Of a stretch of DNA of 64,000 nt, positions 44,023 to 51,609 are shown piece by piece (position 1 is the first letter of the stretch; each line of letters begins with the position of its first letter). The stretch covers positions 3,641-67,640 of the forward strand of contig CAYLLT010000019.1 of assembly GCA_964384465.1 (NCBI GenBank), written 5' to 3'. Source of the stretch: CAYLLT01 sp964384465 (lineage in GTDB: Bacteria > Planctomycetota > Phycisphaerae > UBA1845 > PWPN01). The position numbers and the translations under genes were made by a program. Below the pieces are notes generated by a model. The model was not told the DNA's origin. It ran no database searches and saw nothing but the letters and a program-made list of their open reading frames with translations.

Positions 44023-44352
44023 TCATCCCGCCTGCGGCGAATGCACCCAGTCGAACGCGACCACGCCGTTCAGCCCCCCGTCCAGCTCGGGGACGATGAT
44101 CTGCTTGACCTTCTCGTGGTCGGGGTGGGGCAGATACGCGTCACGGCTCTGCGGATCGGCGAAGGTCATCACGAACCCATGCGTGAACCCTTTGTGCAGA
44201 CCTTCCCCGCTCGAGTACGGCCCGCCGGAGAAATCGAGCAGTCCGGGGATCTTGCCCCGCAGACCGTCCAGCGCGGCGAATATCTCGCGGATCTTCCGCT
44301 CCGTCGTCGTGTTCTTCAGCTTCAGCAGAACCACGTGCTTGACTTGGGCCAT
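44023..44352 (-). CDS. Dabb (stress-responsive A/B barrel) protein
   Basis: Protein of 109 residues matching the dimeric alpha/beta barrel Dabb domain: VKHVVLLKLKNTTTERKIREIFAALDGLRGKIPGLLDFSGGPYSS, GFTHGFVMTFADPQSRDAYLPHPDHEKVKQ and VVAFDW. Members often bind or convert small hydrophobic compounds; the ligand is unknown here. A clear GGAGG precedes the ATG. It is located between rho (convergent) and the prepilin gene. Confidence 0.92.
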   Translation of the reverse strand: MAQVKHVVLLKLKNTTTERKIREIFAALDGLRGKIPGLLDFSGGPYSSGEGLHKGFTHGFVMTFADPQSRDAYLPHPDHEKVKQIIVPELDGGLNGVVAFDWVHSPQAG

Positions 44353-44400
44353 AAGTCCTCCATGGGTTGATCGCGGCAGGGGTCCGGCGCATTCTGCAAA

Positions 44401-45330
44401 TCAGTGAATAATATTAACGCTGCTGGCCGGCTTGGCCGAATCCACGAACTTGTACATCCCGGGATTGTTCGGATTTGGAACCGCACCATGCTGCCGACCG
44501 CTGATCCATTTCTGGCCGGCGGTATGGATGCAGAAAGCATTCGCCGAGATGTAGTTGGTCTCTGCCGGCGTGATGGCGCCGGCGGCGGTTCTGGAAACCT
44601 CGGGCACCAGAATCCGGCCCACGTGGCCATCGGTGAAGCTCATGTCGCCATAGCCCCAGAGGCCCTGCTTGAGGTGTCGGTTGGCGATCGAATCGGAGTT
44701 GGCCCAGCCGCCTTCATCGTTGGCCGTGCTTTCGAGAGCGACCTCCGGGTCCTCCTCGATGATCAAAGGAACACCGCTGAGCGCGGTCATCTTCTGCCGG
44801 TGATCGTCGCGCGTATAGCTCGGAGTGCTCGCCGTGAGTCGGTTCGCATAATGCGCGCTCGCGAGGTCTTCCGGCTTGGCGCCGGACAGTAAGTGATTGG
44901 CGGTGAAACTGTGGTAAGACTCGCCCCTGTCCATTCGCGGACGGTAGGTTTTGTCGTCCGGGCAAGTATAAGCCAGCTTCTGTTTCATCATGTATTTTCG
45001 ATAAATCACACCCCACTCGGGCTGTTTGCCTCTTATTCCGGACTTGCCATAATGGCGCGTATCCAAATGATTTGGATCATCGTTATCGCCGCCGAGCCAG
45101 TCGGCGTTATTATCGTAACAGCCGCCGGGCAAGCGTCCTTGGTTGTCGTGGGTGTAGAGCAAGAAGGCCGTCGTGAGTGTCCGAGCGTTAATCTGGCACT
45201 GGGTCATCCGGGCCTGGGCCCGGGCTCGCGCCAAAGAAGGCAACAAGATGGCGATCAGCAAGGCGATGATCGCCACCACCACCAGAATCTCGATCAAGGT
45301 AAACGCCCGTCGCCGTCGGCAAGTTCGCAT
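44401..45330 (-). CDS. Prepilin-type N-terminal cleavage/methylation protein with DGHV tail
   Basis: Protein of 309 residues. The type IV prepilin leader RRAFTLIEILVVVAIIALLI is complete, with Phe at the cleavage site and Glu at +5, so the protein should be processed by prepilin peptidase. The rest is a secreted domain with a typical planctomycetal MSFTDGHVGRI motif near the end. Such pseudopilins occur in many copies in these genomes and their function is unclear. ATG 45330 with AAAGGTG upstream is the start. It is followed by the Dabb gene on the same strand. Confidence 0.88.
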   Translation of the reverse strand: MRTCRRRRAFTLIEILVVVAIIALLIAILLPSLARARAQARMTQCQINARTLTTAFLLYTHDNQGRLPGGCYDNNADWLGGDNDDPNHLDTRHYGKSGIRGKQPEWGVIYRKYMMKQKLAYTCPDDKTYRPRMDRGESYHSFTANHLLSGAKPEDLASAHYANRLTASTPSYTRDDHRQKMTALSGVPLIIEEDPEVALESTANDEGGWANSDSIANRHLKQGLWGYGDMSFTDGHVGRILVPEVSRTAAGAITPAETNYISANAFCIHTAGQKWISGRQHGAVPNPNNPGMYKFVDSAKPASSVNIIH

Positions 45331-45478
45331 CCAGACACCTTTGTTCCACAACGTCGTGAACGGGCGAGTTTCAAACAGCAAGCAACCAACTGGGAATCCG
45401 CCACGCTCCCTGATATCGCTTGGGAAAAGAAAACGGGGCAGGTTCGATTGGTTAGCGGCTCACGACTCGGTCTTGCTT

Positions 45479-45619
45479 TCACTTGAGGCCGAGTTGTTGC
45501 TTAAGCTCCTCCAGCGGCACAGTCTCGGTCTGTCGAGCTCGTTCGTCGAGCAGCGCCATGAGCTTCGCGTTCGCACGCGTGCGGGCGATCTCCTGGTCGA
45601 ATTCGTCGATGGCGGTCAT
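45479..45619 (-). CDS. Small protein, antitoxin-like (46 aa)
   Basis: Too short for ordinary gene calling but with a good coding pattern. It starts MTAIDEFDQEIARTRANAK and ends VPLEELKQQLGLK, the kind of C-terminal tail seen in many small antitoxins (PLEELxxxLG). It begins 25 bp after the DUF2442 gene on the same strand, with GGGGAC upstream of ATG, and would be the third gene of the cassette. The family is not recognised. Confidence 0.55.
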   Translation of the reverse strand: MTAIDEFDQEIARTRANAKLMALLDERARQTETVPLEELKQQLGLK

Positions 45620-45644
45620 GATTGTCCCCGGTTTCCGGGCGGCG

Positions 45645-45923
45645 TTATGCCTTTACTCCACTTCCTGTTTGCCTGGCCTGAAGCCAGCGCTCAAAGGACG
45701 CCTGGCTTTCGCTGGATTTTCTGCCGAGCAACAAGCCTTCAACGCCAATGTCCTCATCGAGGTCGGGCCAGTGAATACCGTAGCCGGCGCCGCTGATTTG
45801 AAAGTTCGCGCGCTCCGCGGGTGTGCCATAAGCCAGACGCGGATACCATCCGATGGGAACGGCTATCGTGCGCCCATCTTCGAGGTCAACCGACAGCATG
45901 TCATCCGTAACCGTAACACGCAT
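45645..45923 (-). CDS. DUF2442-family protein
   Basis: Protein of 92 residues fitting DUF2442: MRVTVTDDMLSVDLEDGRTIAVPIGWYPRL, RANFQISGAGYGIHWPDLDEDIGVEGLLLGR. DUF2442 genes are frequently next to DUF4160 genes and the pair is regarded as a candidate toxin-antitoxin or stress module; biochemical function is not established. ATG 45923 follows the DUF4160 stop by 4 bp, so the genes are coupled. The frame opens at 45971 but the family begins at MRVTV. Confidence 0.88.
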   Translation of the reverse strand: MRVTVTDDMLSVDLEDGRTIAVPIGWYPRLAYGTPAERANFQISGAGYGIHWPDLDEDIGVEGLLLGRKSSESQASFERWLQARQTGSGVKA

Positions 45924-45927
45924 GATT

Positions 45928-46186
45928 CTAGTGAGCGCCGGGGTTGGGGTGACAGAAACGATCCCATTCATTTCTCAACGTCTCCACATTGTCCCGAATC
46001 GTCCGCTCGATGTCTCGCAGTTCTTTACGACTGAAACCATGGTTCTCGGCCAAGGATACGTTCGGGTCAAGCCAAAACTTGGCGCTCATGTTCTCTCGGT
46101 CAACGTGCGTATGGCGCGGCTCACCGCAGTCGTACGAATAAATAGAAGTATAGACGATATGGCCCGATGCGTAAAGTGGTCGGCAT
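45928..46186 (-). pseudogene. DUF4160-family gene with a 4-bp duplication causing a frameshift
   Basis: From ATG 46186 the translation starts MPTTLRIGPYRLYFY, the usual DUF4160 N-terminus, then goes out of frame at a tandem TATTTATT (minus strand, about 46137-46144). Removing one TATT gives FYSYDCGEPRHTHVDREN and continues SAKFWLDPNVSLAENHGFSRKELRDIERTIRDNVETLRNEWDRF, the rest of the domain. The gene is therefore interrupted by a simple four-base duplication. The repeat unit could also expand and contract, switching the gene. Downstream DUF2442 is intact. Confidence 0.75.
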
Positions 46187-46214
46187 CTCAAATGCACGGT
46201 ATCGGGATTTCTAT

Positions 46215-47747
46215 TCAACTGCAACCGGGGGGTTGGTTGGCGCCGCTCAGGCAACGTAGAAACAGAGCGAAGTCGGCTTGATCGACGATGCCGCTATTGT
46301 TCAGGTCGGCGTCCTCACATCCGGCGGCAACGGTTTGACCAATGGGCGTGAAACATGCCTGTACGATGCCGAAGTCACCCAGGTCCACGTCGCCATCCAG
46401 ATCTATGTCAGCACTGTAGTTGGCGACACTGAACATCTCCGAGTCCGCACAGCCCTCGCTCGAACCGCCGGTTACGCTTGCCAGGGCACAGCGGAACCCG
46501 AGGTTGATGGCGCGGTAGTTCGGGCCGATGCCGTCGCTGCGGCTCGCGCAACGCGCGGCGGTGGCGCTGGCGTGCCACGAGCCGCCGCGAAGAACAATGG
46601 TCGTCCCGGTCGCCGGGCCGGTGGGGTTGTTGTACGGGCTGGTGCTGTAATAGGTGTCGCTGAAAAAGTCGTTGACCCGCTCCCACACGTTGCCGGCCAT
46701 GTCGTACAGGCCGTAGCCGTTGGGTGCGAAATACCCGACCGGATTGACATAGGGGTAATCGTCGGAGAATGCCGGGTGATAGCCCCGCGTCGGGCTGGTG
46801 TCATACGCAATATTGGCGTTGCTGCTGTAGTTGGCCCGTGCGTGCTGGATAGTGTCCGTATCCGACCACGGGAACCGATGCCCGGCCGCGCCGCCCCGGG
46901 CCGCCTTCTCCCATTCCGCTTCGCTTGGCAATCGGTAGCCGCTGACCGCGTAGTTGCAACTCCAGGTGGAAGTGTTGTAGCACAGCGGCTTGCCCTGCAT
47001 GGCGCTGCGCCAGTTGGCGTAGGCTGCCGACCCGTAAAAACTCACCAGGTACATCGGGTAGTTTTCCCGGCCGAAAAGGACGGCGAACGTGCTGCCGTTC
47101 CAGGTGATTCGGCTCTGGACTCCGCCATCACCGGTCGTTGTGGCGCAATAGGCGTACGTGCCTGCGGCATTGTAGACCACGCCGTCGATCACCGTGATCT
47201 GGTTGCCCTGAGCCTTGGCCCAGTTCAGCGCGTCCACGTACTGCTGGTTGGTCACCAGTTTCTGGTCCAAAAAGAAGGCGCTGACGTAGACCGCGTGGAC
47301 GGGCAGCTCCCAAGAGCCCGCTTCGTTGAAGGTGTCGCCCATCTGGAACTCACCGGCGGGAACCAGAGCCATGCCGGGTGAAGGCCCGTCGTTGGCACAG
47401 ACCCGAGCCATCAACGTGCCGGTTAGACCGGGCAGGTCCGCCAGGCAGTCCCAGACGATCAGCTTGCCCGTACCCGGTGTGATGCCGGAGCCGATCGCCC
47501 CAGTGAAGGTTTGTGCGGGTACCGTCCAGGTCTGCCCGCCGTCGTCGCTGACCAGCACAGAGATCGCGGAGGCATCGCCGTCGGCGTCGGCCAGGTCGTA
47601 GCCGATGTCCACCATCTTGGTGCCATCGGTGCGCTGGCTGGCGGTGACATTGCTGACCACCGGCGCCGAATTCGCCCAAACCGCGGGTCCGGCCACGAGC
47701 ATCCAAACCATGCCCATCAGCAGGCCGCACGGCTTCCCGCAGCTCAT
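46215..47747 (-). CDS. Secreted FGE-sulfatase-domain protein with dockerin-like tail
   Basis: Exported protein of 510 residues. Signal peptide to about residue 26 (VWMLVAGPAVWANSAP), then a fibronectin-like beta domain (VVSNVTASQRTDGTKMVDIGYDLADADGDASAISVLVSDDGG). From residue 120 an FGE-type domain: MALVPAGEFQMGDTFNEAGSWELPVHAVYVSAFFLDQKLVTNQQYVDAL, YRLPSEAEWEKAARGG, YGLYDMAGNVWERVNDFF, LRGGSWHASATAARCASRS and NLGFRCAL. The last 70 residues are the dockerin-like tail DIDLDGDVDLGDFGIVQACF...DLNNSGIVDQADFALFLRCLSGANQPPGC, closely matching the tail of the protein at 36220-37977. It may anchor the protein in a surface complex. Confidence 0.83.
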   Translation of the reverse strand: MSCGKPCGLLMGMVWMLVAGPAVWANSAPVVSNVTASQRTDGTKMVDIGYDLADADGDASAISVLVSDDGGQTWTVPAQTFTGAIGSGITPGTGKLIVWDCLADLPGLTGTLMARVCANDGPSPGMALVPAGEFQMGDTFNEAGSWELPVHAVYVSAFFLDQKLVTNQQYVDALNWAKAQGNQITVIDGVVYNAAGTYAYCATTTGDGGVQSRITWNGSTFAVLFGRENYPMYLVSFYGSAAYANWRSAMQGKPLCYNTSTWSCNYAVSGYRLPSEAEWEKAARGGAAGHRFPWSDTDTIQHARANYSSNANIAYDTSPTRGYHPAFSDDYPYVNPVGYFAPNGYGLYDMAGNVWERVNDFFSDTYYSTSPYNNPTGPATGTTIVLRGGSWHASATAARCASRSDGIGPNYRAINLGFRCALASVTGGSSEGCADSEMFSVANYSADIDLDGDVDLGDFGIVQACFTPIGQTVAAGCEDADLNNSGIVDQADFALFLRCLSGANQPPGCS

Positions 47748-47842
47748 GGCATCGATCCCTTCCCGAAATACGCGGTTCCCTCTGGAGGATCAGAAGGTCA
47801 TGGAAGCATTATACCGCGCCCGGTTCACGATGAAAACGTAGA

Positions 47843-47879
47843 CAGCGTCTCACGCCAGCTTCCACGGCGAGCGATGCTC
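47843..47879. repeat. Direct repeat left copy: duplicated 3' end of the Gfo/Idh gene
   Basis: The 20 bases CACGCCAGCTTCCACGGCGA (47851-47870) match 51581-51600 exactly, and flanking bases match with a 2-nt offset on one side (CAGCGT) and with changes on the other. Read on the minus strand the copy encodes EHRSPWKLA followed by a stop, as does the true gene end (EYRSPWKLA). It overlaps the stop codon of the restriction-modification gene. Confidence 0.8.
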
Positions 47880-50800
47880 AGCTCATCGACAGATCGTCAT
47901 AGACCTTGAGGACCAGGTCCCCGGCCTCGCCGGGCGTCCACGGCGATTCGCCGCTCTGGAGGTGCGGGTCGTCCATGTGTCCCGTGCCGGTGAACTGCGT
48001 CAGCATGTACTCGGCGTCGTCACGTTCGATGCCATAGAGGTGGAAGAAGGCGGCGTCGAGTTCGGCCCGGAGTCGGGCGCGCTCGGCTTCCTTCCAGATA
48101 TGCACGCCGTCGCCCCGCGAGCCTTTGAATTCGCAGGCCTTGGCCAGCGGGATCATGTCCTCGGCGGTGCAGGAGAGTTTCAGCACGCGCTCGCTGATCC
48201 AGTGTTCGAGGGTTTCACGCTTGGACCACGGGCACTTGTCGGCATAGGTATCAGGCGGGAGCGTGGGGAGCTGCTCGACGATGAAGAAGTTGAGCGTGAT
48301 GCCGCCGATCTTCTGCCGCGTCACGTAGTCGAAGATGAACGAGTTGACGTTGCCGAGAAAGCAGCTCGCGCGGCGCGGCTCTACGTCGGTGAGCATGAGC
48401 ACGAGCTTGTTGGTCACGGCGGATCGGGGCACGAACGACGCGATCATGGTCCGCTCGTTGGTCGGGCTGGTGATGTCCTTGAAGCCCATGAACCACAGCT
48501 TGTTGCCGGGCTGTGCTTCCATCGCCTTCTCGACCGCCGCTTCCTCGACCCACCACCGCGGCAGTACGGCGTACTCGGGGTTGGCGTGTTGCGTGTCGTA
48601 GGTCTTGGTCTTCTGTCCCTGTCGGACCCAGTTGTCATCCTCCACGATCACGCTTGCGGCCCGGTGGTCGAAGGCCTGGACCATCTTGGCCTCGTAGAGC
48701 GGTAACGCCCGCTTCTTGCCGCGGGTGTAGATGTTGCCGTTGCCGCTGAGCGTGTACTTCTTGCGTTCCCAGACCTTGGCCTCGGTGAAGTGCTCAGCGT
48801 CGTTGGTTTGGTGAAACATCGTAAAGAACTTGATCCCCCACGGGTTGCCGCCTTGCCTGCGGTGCTCGTCGATCAGGATCGGTACGCGCTTGTAGATGGC
48901 TCGGGTCAAAGCCGCGTCGCGGCGGGTGCGGAAGATGGGGCAGGTCTTCGTGTTGGGGTTGAGCAGCTTCATGTCCGCCGCGGTGAGGGGGATGTGGCGT
49001 TTCTTGTTCGTGTCCGCTACGTCCTCGATCTCGTGGGCGAAGAACACGAAGTCCGCCTGATTGGTTTTGCGGTCTTTCCCGCCGAACACCAGCGCTGTGA
49101 ACTTGAACGAGCGGTGAACGTCCTCGAAGTAAGGCTTCTTGTTCTCGAAGTCGTAGAGCGAGACAAGAGCCTTGTCGTCCATCAACGTATTGAAGAACTC
49201 CTTGGTCGTGTCGTCGGTGGCGATGCCTGAGGGGACCAGGAGGCCCACCAACCCGTCGGGGGCGACGATGGAGCGGGCCAGTTCGGCAAAGAGCATGTAG
49301 AGGTTCACGTCCCCCTTGCCGGTGAGCGGGTAGTCGCCGCTTTTGCGGGCGTGGGTGAGCATGCGGTCGGCGTTCGCCAAAGCCGTCTCGTACGCCGCGA
49401 AAAGTTCCGGGTTGTTCTTGGGCAATACGGCGATGCGTTTGCGGCGGTCGGCTGCGCTGACGGCCTGCGCGGTCTCGGGGGCTAGGAGAGAGAAGAACTC
49501 GCGCTCCTGGACCTTGACCCGCTCCCACGGCGGGTTGCCGATGACGCAGGTGAACCCGCCCGGCCCACCTTTGGCGAAGATGTCCGGAAAAGCCTCGGCC
49601 CAAACTAGGGCCTTGGGGTCCACGGCGGGATCGGTCACCAGGCTGTTGCCGCACACGATGTGCCTGGAAAGGTCCGCGAGCGTCTTGCCTCGACGGGCCG
49701 AGCGTATCCAGAGGGCAAGCTGCGTGATCTCCACCGCCTCCGCCGAGAGGTCCACGCCGTAGAGGTTGTGGTTCAGGATGAAATCGGGGATGGCGTCTTC
49801 GAGCTTGGCAATATCGGCGGCGGGCATCCCGGCGCCCGCCAGGCCGTGGACCACGCTCTTGTAGTGGGCGTCGAGGGCGTCGTAGGCGCGGATGAGGAAC
49901 GCGCCGCTCCCGCACGCCAGATCGCAGACGGTGATAGCCTTGAGGCATTCCAGGCACGCGGACCAATAGGCCAGGAGTCGCTTGGGGTCCTGGTCCTTGC
50001 GGGCTTCGGGATCGACCTTGTGCTTCCCTTGGAGAGCCTTAAAGCGTTCGGCGACGATCACGTCAACGGTGCGTTCGACGATCAGCCCGGTGAAGGCGGG
50101 CGGGGTGTAGTAGATGCCGAAGCGCTTGCGCTGGGCGCTCTTGGGCATCTTCGACAGGGCGGCGTCCCCGTTGGCTTGCTCGCCCTTGGCGACCTTGACC
50201 TTGCCGCGCTGGGTGGTCGTCGCATCGTTGGGCACAGGGTCGCCGTTCTCCACGCCGCTTTTGAGGGCGAAGAGGCCGCCGACGCGGAGCTTTTCCAATT
50301 CGGTGATGGAGCGCTCGAACAGGTGCCCCAGGACTTCGACGTTGACTTCTTCGGAGAAGTCATACTTACCGAAGCCCATGAAGCCCGCCGTCCAGGGATC
50401 GTCCTCCAGCTCAAGGTTGTCGATCTCGTCGTCATGCTTGAAGAGGTTGCCGTTGTAGCCCACTTCGAGGCCGACGTTCTTACCGCCCCGGTCCACTTCG
50501 AAGAAGAGCGCGAGGAAATTCTGCCAGCGTGGATTGGTGGCCCTCTGGAACGGGTTGATGACGGACCCCGCGCGTTCGAGACAGTTCTCGCGGATCAGCT
50601 CGCGGTCTTCGCAGAAGGCGATGAAGATGATGCGGTCCAGGAGTCTTTGTGCGATACGGATGGCGGCGTCCAGCGACTTGCCCCGTTCTTTGTGTAAATG
50701 CTCGATGAGGCGGAGCCGCTGGAACTGGTACGACTTGTACAAGTCGTCGCCGACATCCTTCTGGCGTATCTCGGTGTTGTGCAGCAGTTCAAGAGCACGG

Positions 50801-51477
50801 GGCCTCTGCCCGAGTTTGGACGGCAGCAGCCCGCCGCGCTCGAAGAGCAGGTAGAACTCGTTGAAGCGGTCGCGGTCGCGGAGTTCCTGGAGCGTGAACT
50901 CCTCGTAGGCCAGCGAGCCCTTGTCCTTGTTGTAGAGGCGGATGGTCGAGAAGTTCGACACGATGCCCCACGGGCAGCCGGGGAGTGCGTTGAGATACTC
51001 CCAGCACTGCCGAACGGCGGTGCGGCCGTTGGAGCGGTCCCGGTCCAAATCGGTCTGGGCGTCTTTGAGCTCGACGACCACGGTCGGTACGCGCGCGGTG
51101 GGGAATTCGCCCAGCGCTGCGTCCGCCGTACCCACGCCCGAGACCGTGTACTTGTGCTCCAGTTGCCACGCCGCAGGGCTGGTCGTCTTCAGTTCGTAAC
51201 CGAGTCCCTTCCCGAACAGTTGATCGAGGAACTGCGTGTCGATGGAGGTTTCTTTGTGCTTGACGAGCTCCCCGGAGGATTCAAGGTCCGCCCAGCGGAC
51301 GGCGATATCGTACGCACGATCCTGGGCGGCGCCGGCAAGTTGCTGGCTTTTCGCCGCCTCTCTGAGGTACTTGGGGATGAACAGCGCTCGCTGCCGGCGA
51401 ATCCGCCGTGCGAGAACTTGCTCTTGGTGCTCGTAGAGGCTGGGTCCGTCCCGTGCTCGGGCTTTGCGCTTGGCCAT
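47878..51477 (-). CDS. Type IIG restriction-modification enzyme (Eco57I-like)
   Basis: Single-polypeptide restriction endonuclease and adenine methyltransferase of 1199 residues. The N-terminal nuclease has a PD-(D/E)xK pattern: GTADAAL (Asp119) and VPTVVVELKDA (Glu136, Lys138). A helical region follows. The methyltransferase has motif I VCDLACGSGAFLIRAYDAL (near residue 520), a YGVDLSAEAVEITQLALW segment and catalytic motif IV NPPWERVK (near 642). The last 400 residues are the target-recognition part (LWFMGFKDITSPTNERTMIASFVP, INLNFFIVEQLPTLPP-like end). ATG 51477 with CGGAG upstream is preferred; the frame opens at 51549. The gene lies alone between direct repeats that duplicate the 3' end of the adjacent Gfo/Idh gene, which suggests acquisition. 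Sequence specificity is unknown. Confidence 0.88.
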   Translation of the reverse strand: MAKRKARARDGPSLYEHQEQVLARRIRRQRALFIPKYLREAAKSQQLAGAAQDRAYDIAVRWADLESSGELVKHKETSIDTQFLDQLFGKGLGYELKTTSPAAWQLEHKYTVSGVGTADAALGEFPTARVPTVVVELKDAQTDLDRDRSNGRTAVRQCWEYLNALPGCPWGIVSNFSTIRLYNKDKGSLAYEEFTLQELRDRDRFNEFYLLFERGGLLPSKLGQRPRALELLHNTEIRQKDVGDDLYKSYQFQRLRLIEHLHKERGKSLDAAIRIAQRLLDRIIFIAFCEDRELIRENCLERAGSVINPFQRATNPRWQNFLALFFEVDRGGKNVGLEVGYNGNLFKHDDEIDNLELEDDPWTAGFMGFGKYDFSEEVNVEVLGHLFERSITELEKLRVGGLFALKSGVENGDPVPNDATTTQRGKVKVAKGEQANGDAALSKMPKSAQRKRFGIYYTPPAFTGLIVERTVDVIVAERFKALQGKHKVDPEARKDQDPKRLLAYWSACLECLKAITVCDLACGSGAFLIRAYDALDAHYKSVVHGLAGAGMPAADIAKLEDAIPDFILNHNLYGVDLSAEAVEITQLALWIRSARRGKTLADLSRHIVCGNSLVTDPAVDPKALVWAEAFPDIFAKGGPGGFTCVIGNPPWERVKVQEREFFSLLAPETAQAVSAADRRKRIAVLPKNNPELFAAYETALANADRMLTHARKSGDYPLTGKGDVNLYMLFAELARSIVAPDGLVGLLVPSGIATDDTTKEFFNTLMDDKALVSLYDFENKKPYFEDVHRSFKFTALVFGGKDRKTNQADFVFFAHEIEDVADTNKKRHIPLTAADMKLLNPNTKTCPIFRTRRDAALTRAIYKRVPILIDEHRRQGGNPWGIKFFTMFHQTNDAEHFTEAKVWERKKYTLSGNGNIYTRGKKRALPLYEAKMVQAFDHRAASVIVEDDNWVRQGQKTKTYDTQHANPEYAVLPRWWVEEAAVEKAMEAQPGNKLWFMGFKDITSPTNERTMIASFVPRSAVTNKLVLMLTDVEPRRASCFLGNVNSFIFDYVTRQKIGGITLNFFIVEQLPTLPPDTYADKCPWSKRETLEHWISERVLKLSCTAEDMIPLAKACEFKGSRGDGVHIWKEAERARLRAELDAAFFHLYGIERDDAEYMLTQFTGTGHMDDPHLQSGESPWTPGEAGDLVLKVYDDLSMS

Positions 51478-51572
51478 GCGTGCTCCGCTCGAGTCCATCC
51501 TTGCAATCTTCAGATCATAACTCATCGCAGCAAGAATGTCGGCAGTCAACCTACCGGGCCCATGAATTGCGC

Positions 51573-51609
51573 ACCAGCGTCACGCCAGCTTCCACGGCGA
51601 ACGGTACTC
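51573..51609. repeat. Direct repeat right copy at the end of the Gfo/Idh gene
   Basis: Covers the last codons and the stop of the Gfo/Idh gene, with 20 exact bases (51581-51600) shared with 47851-47870. The two copies bracket about 3.73 kb containing only the restriction-modification gene. Confidence 0.8.
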
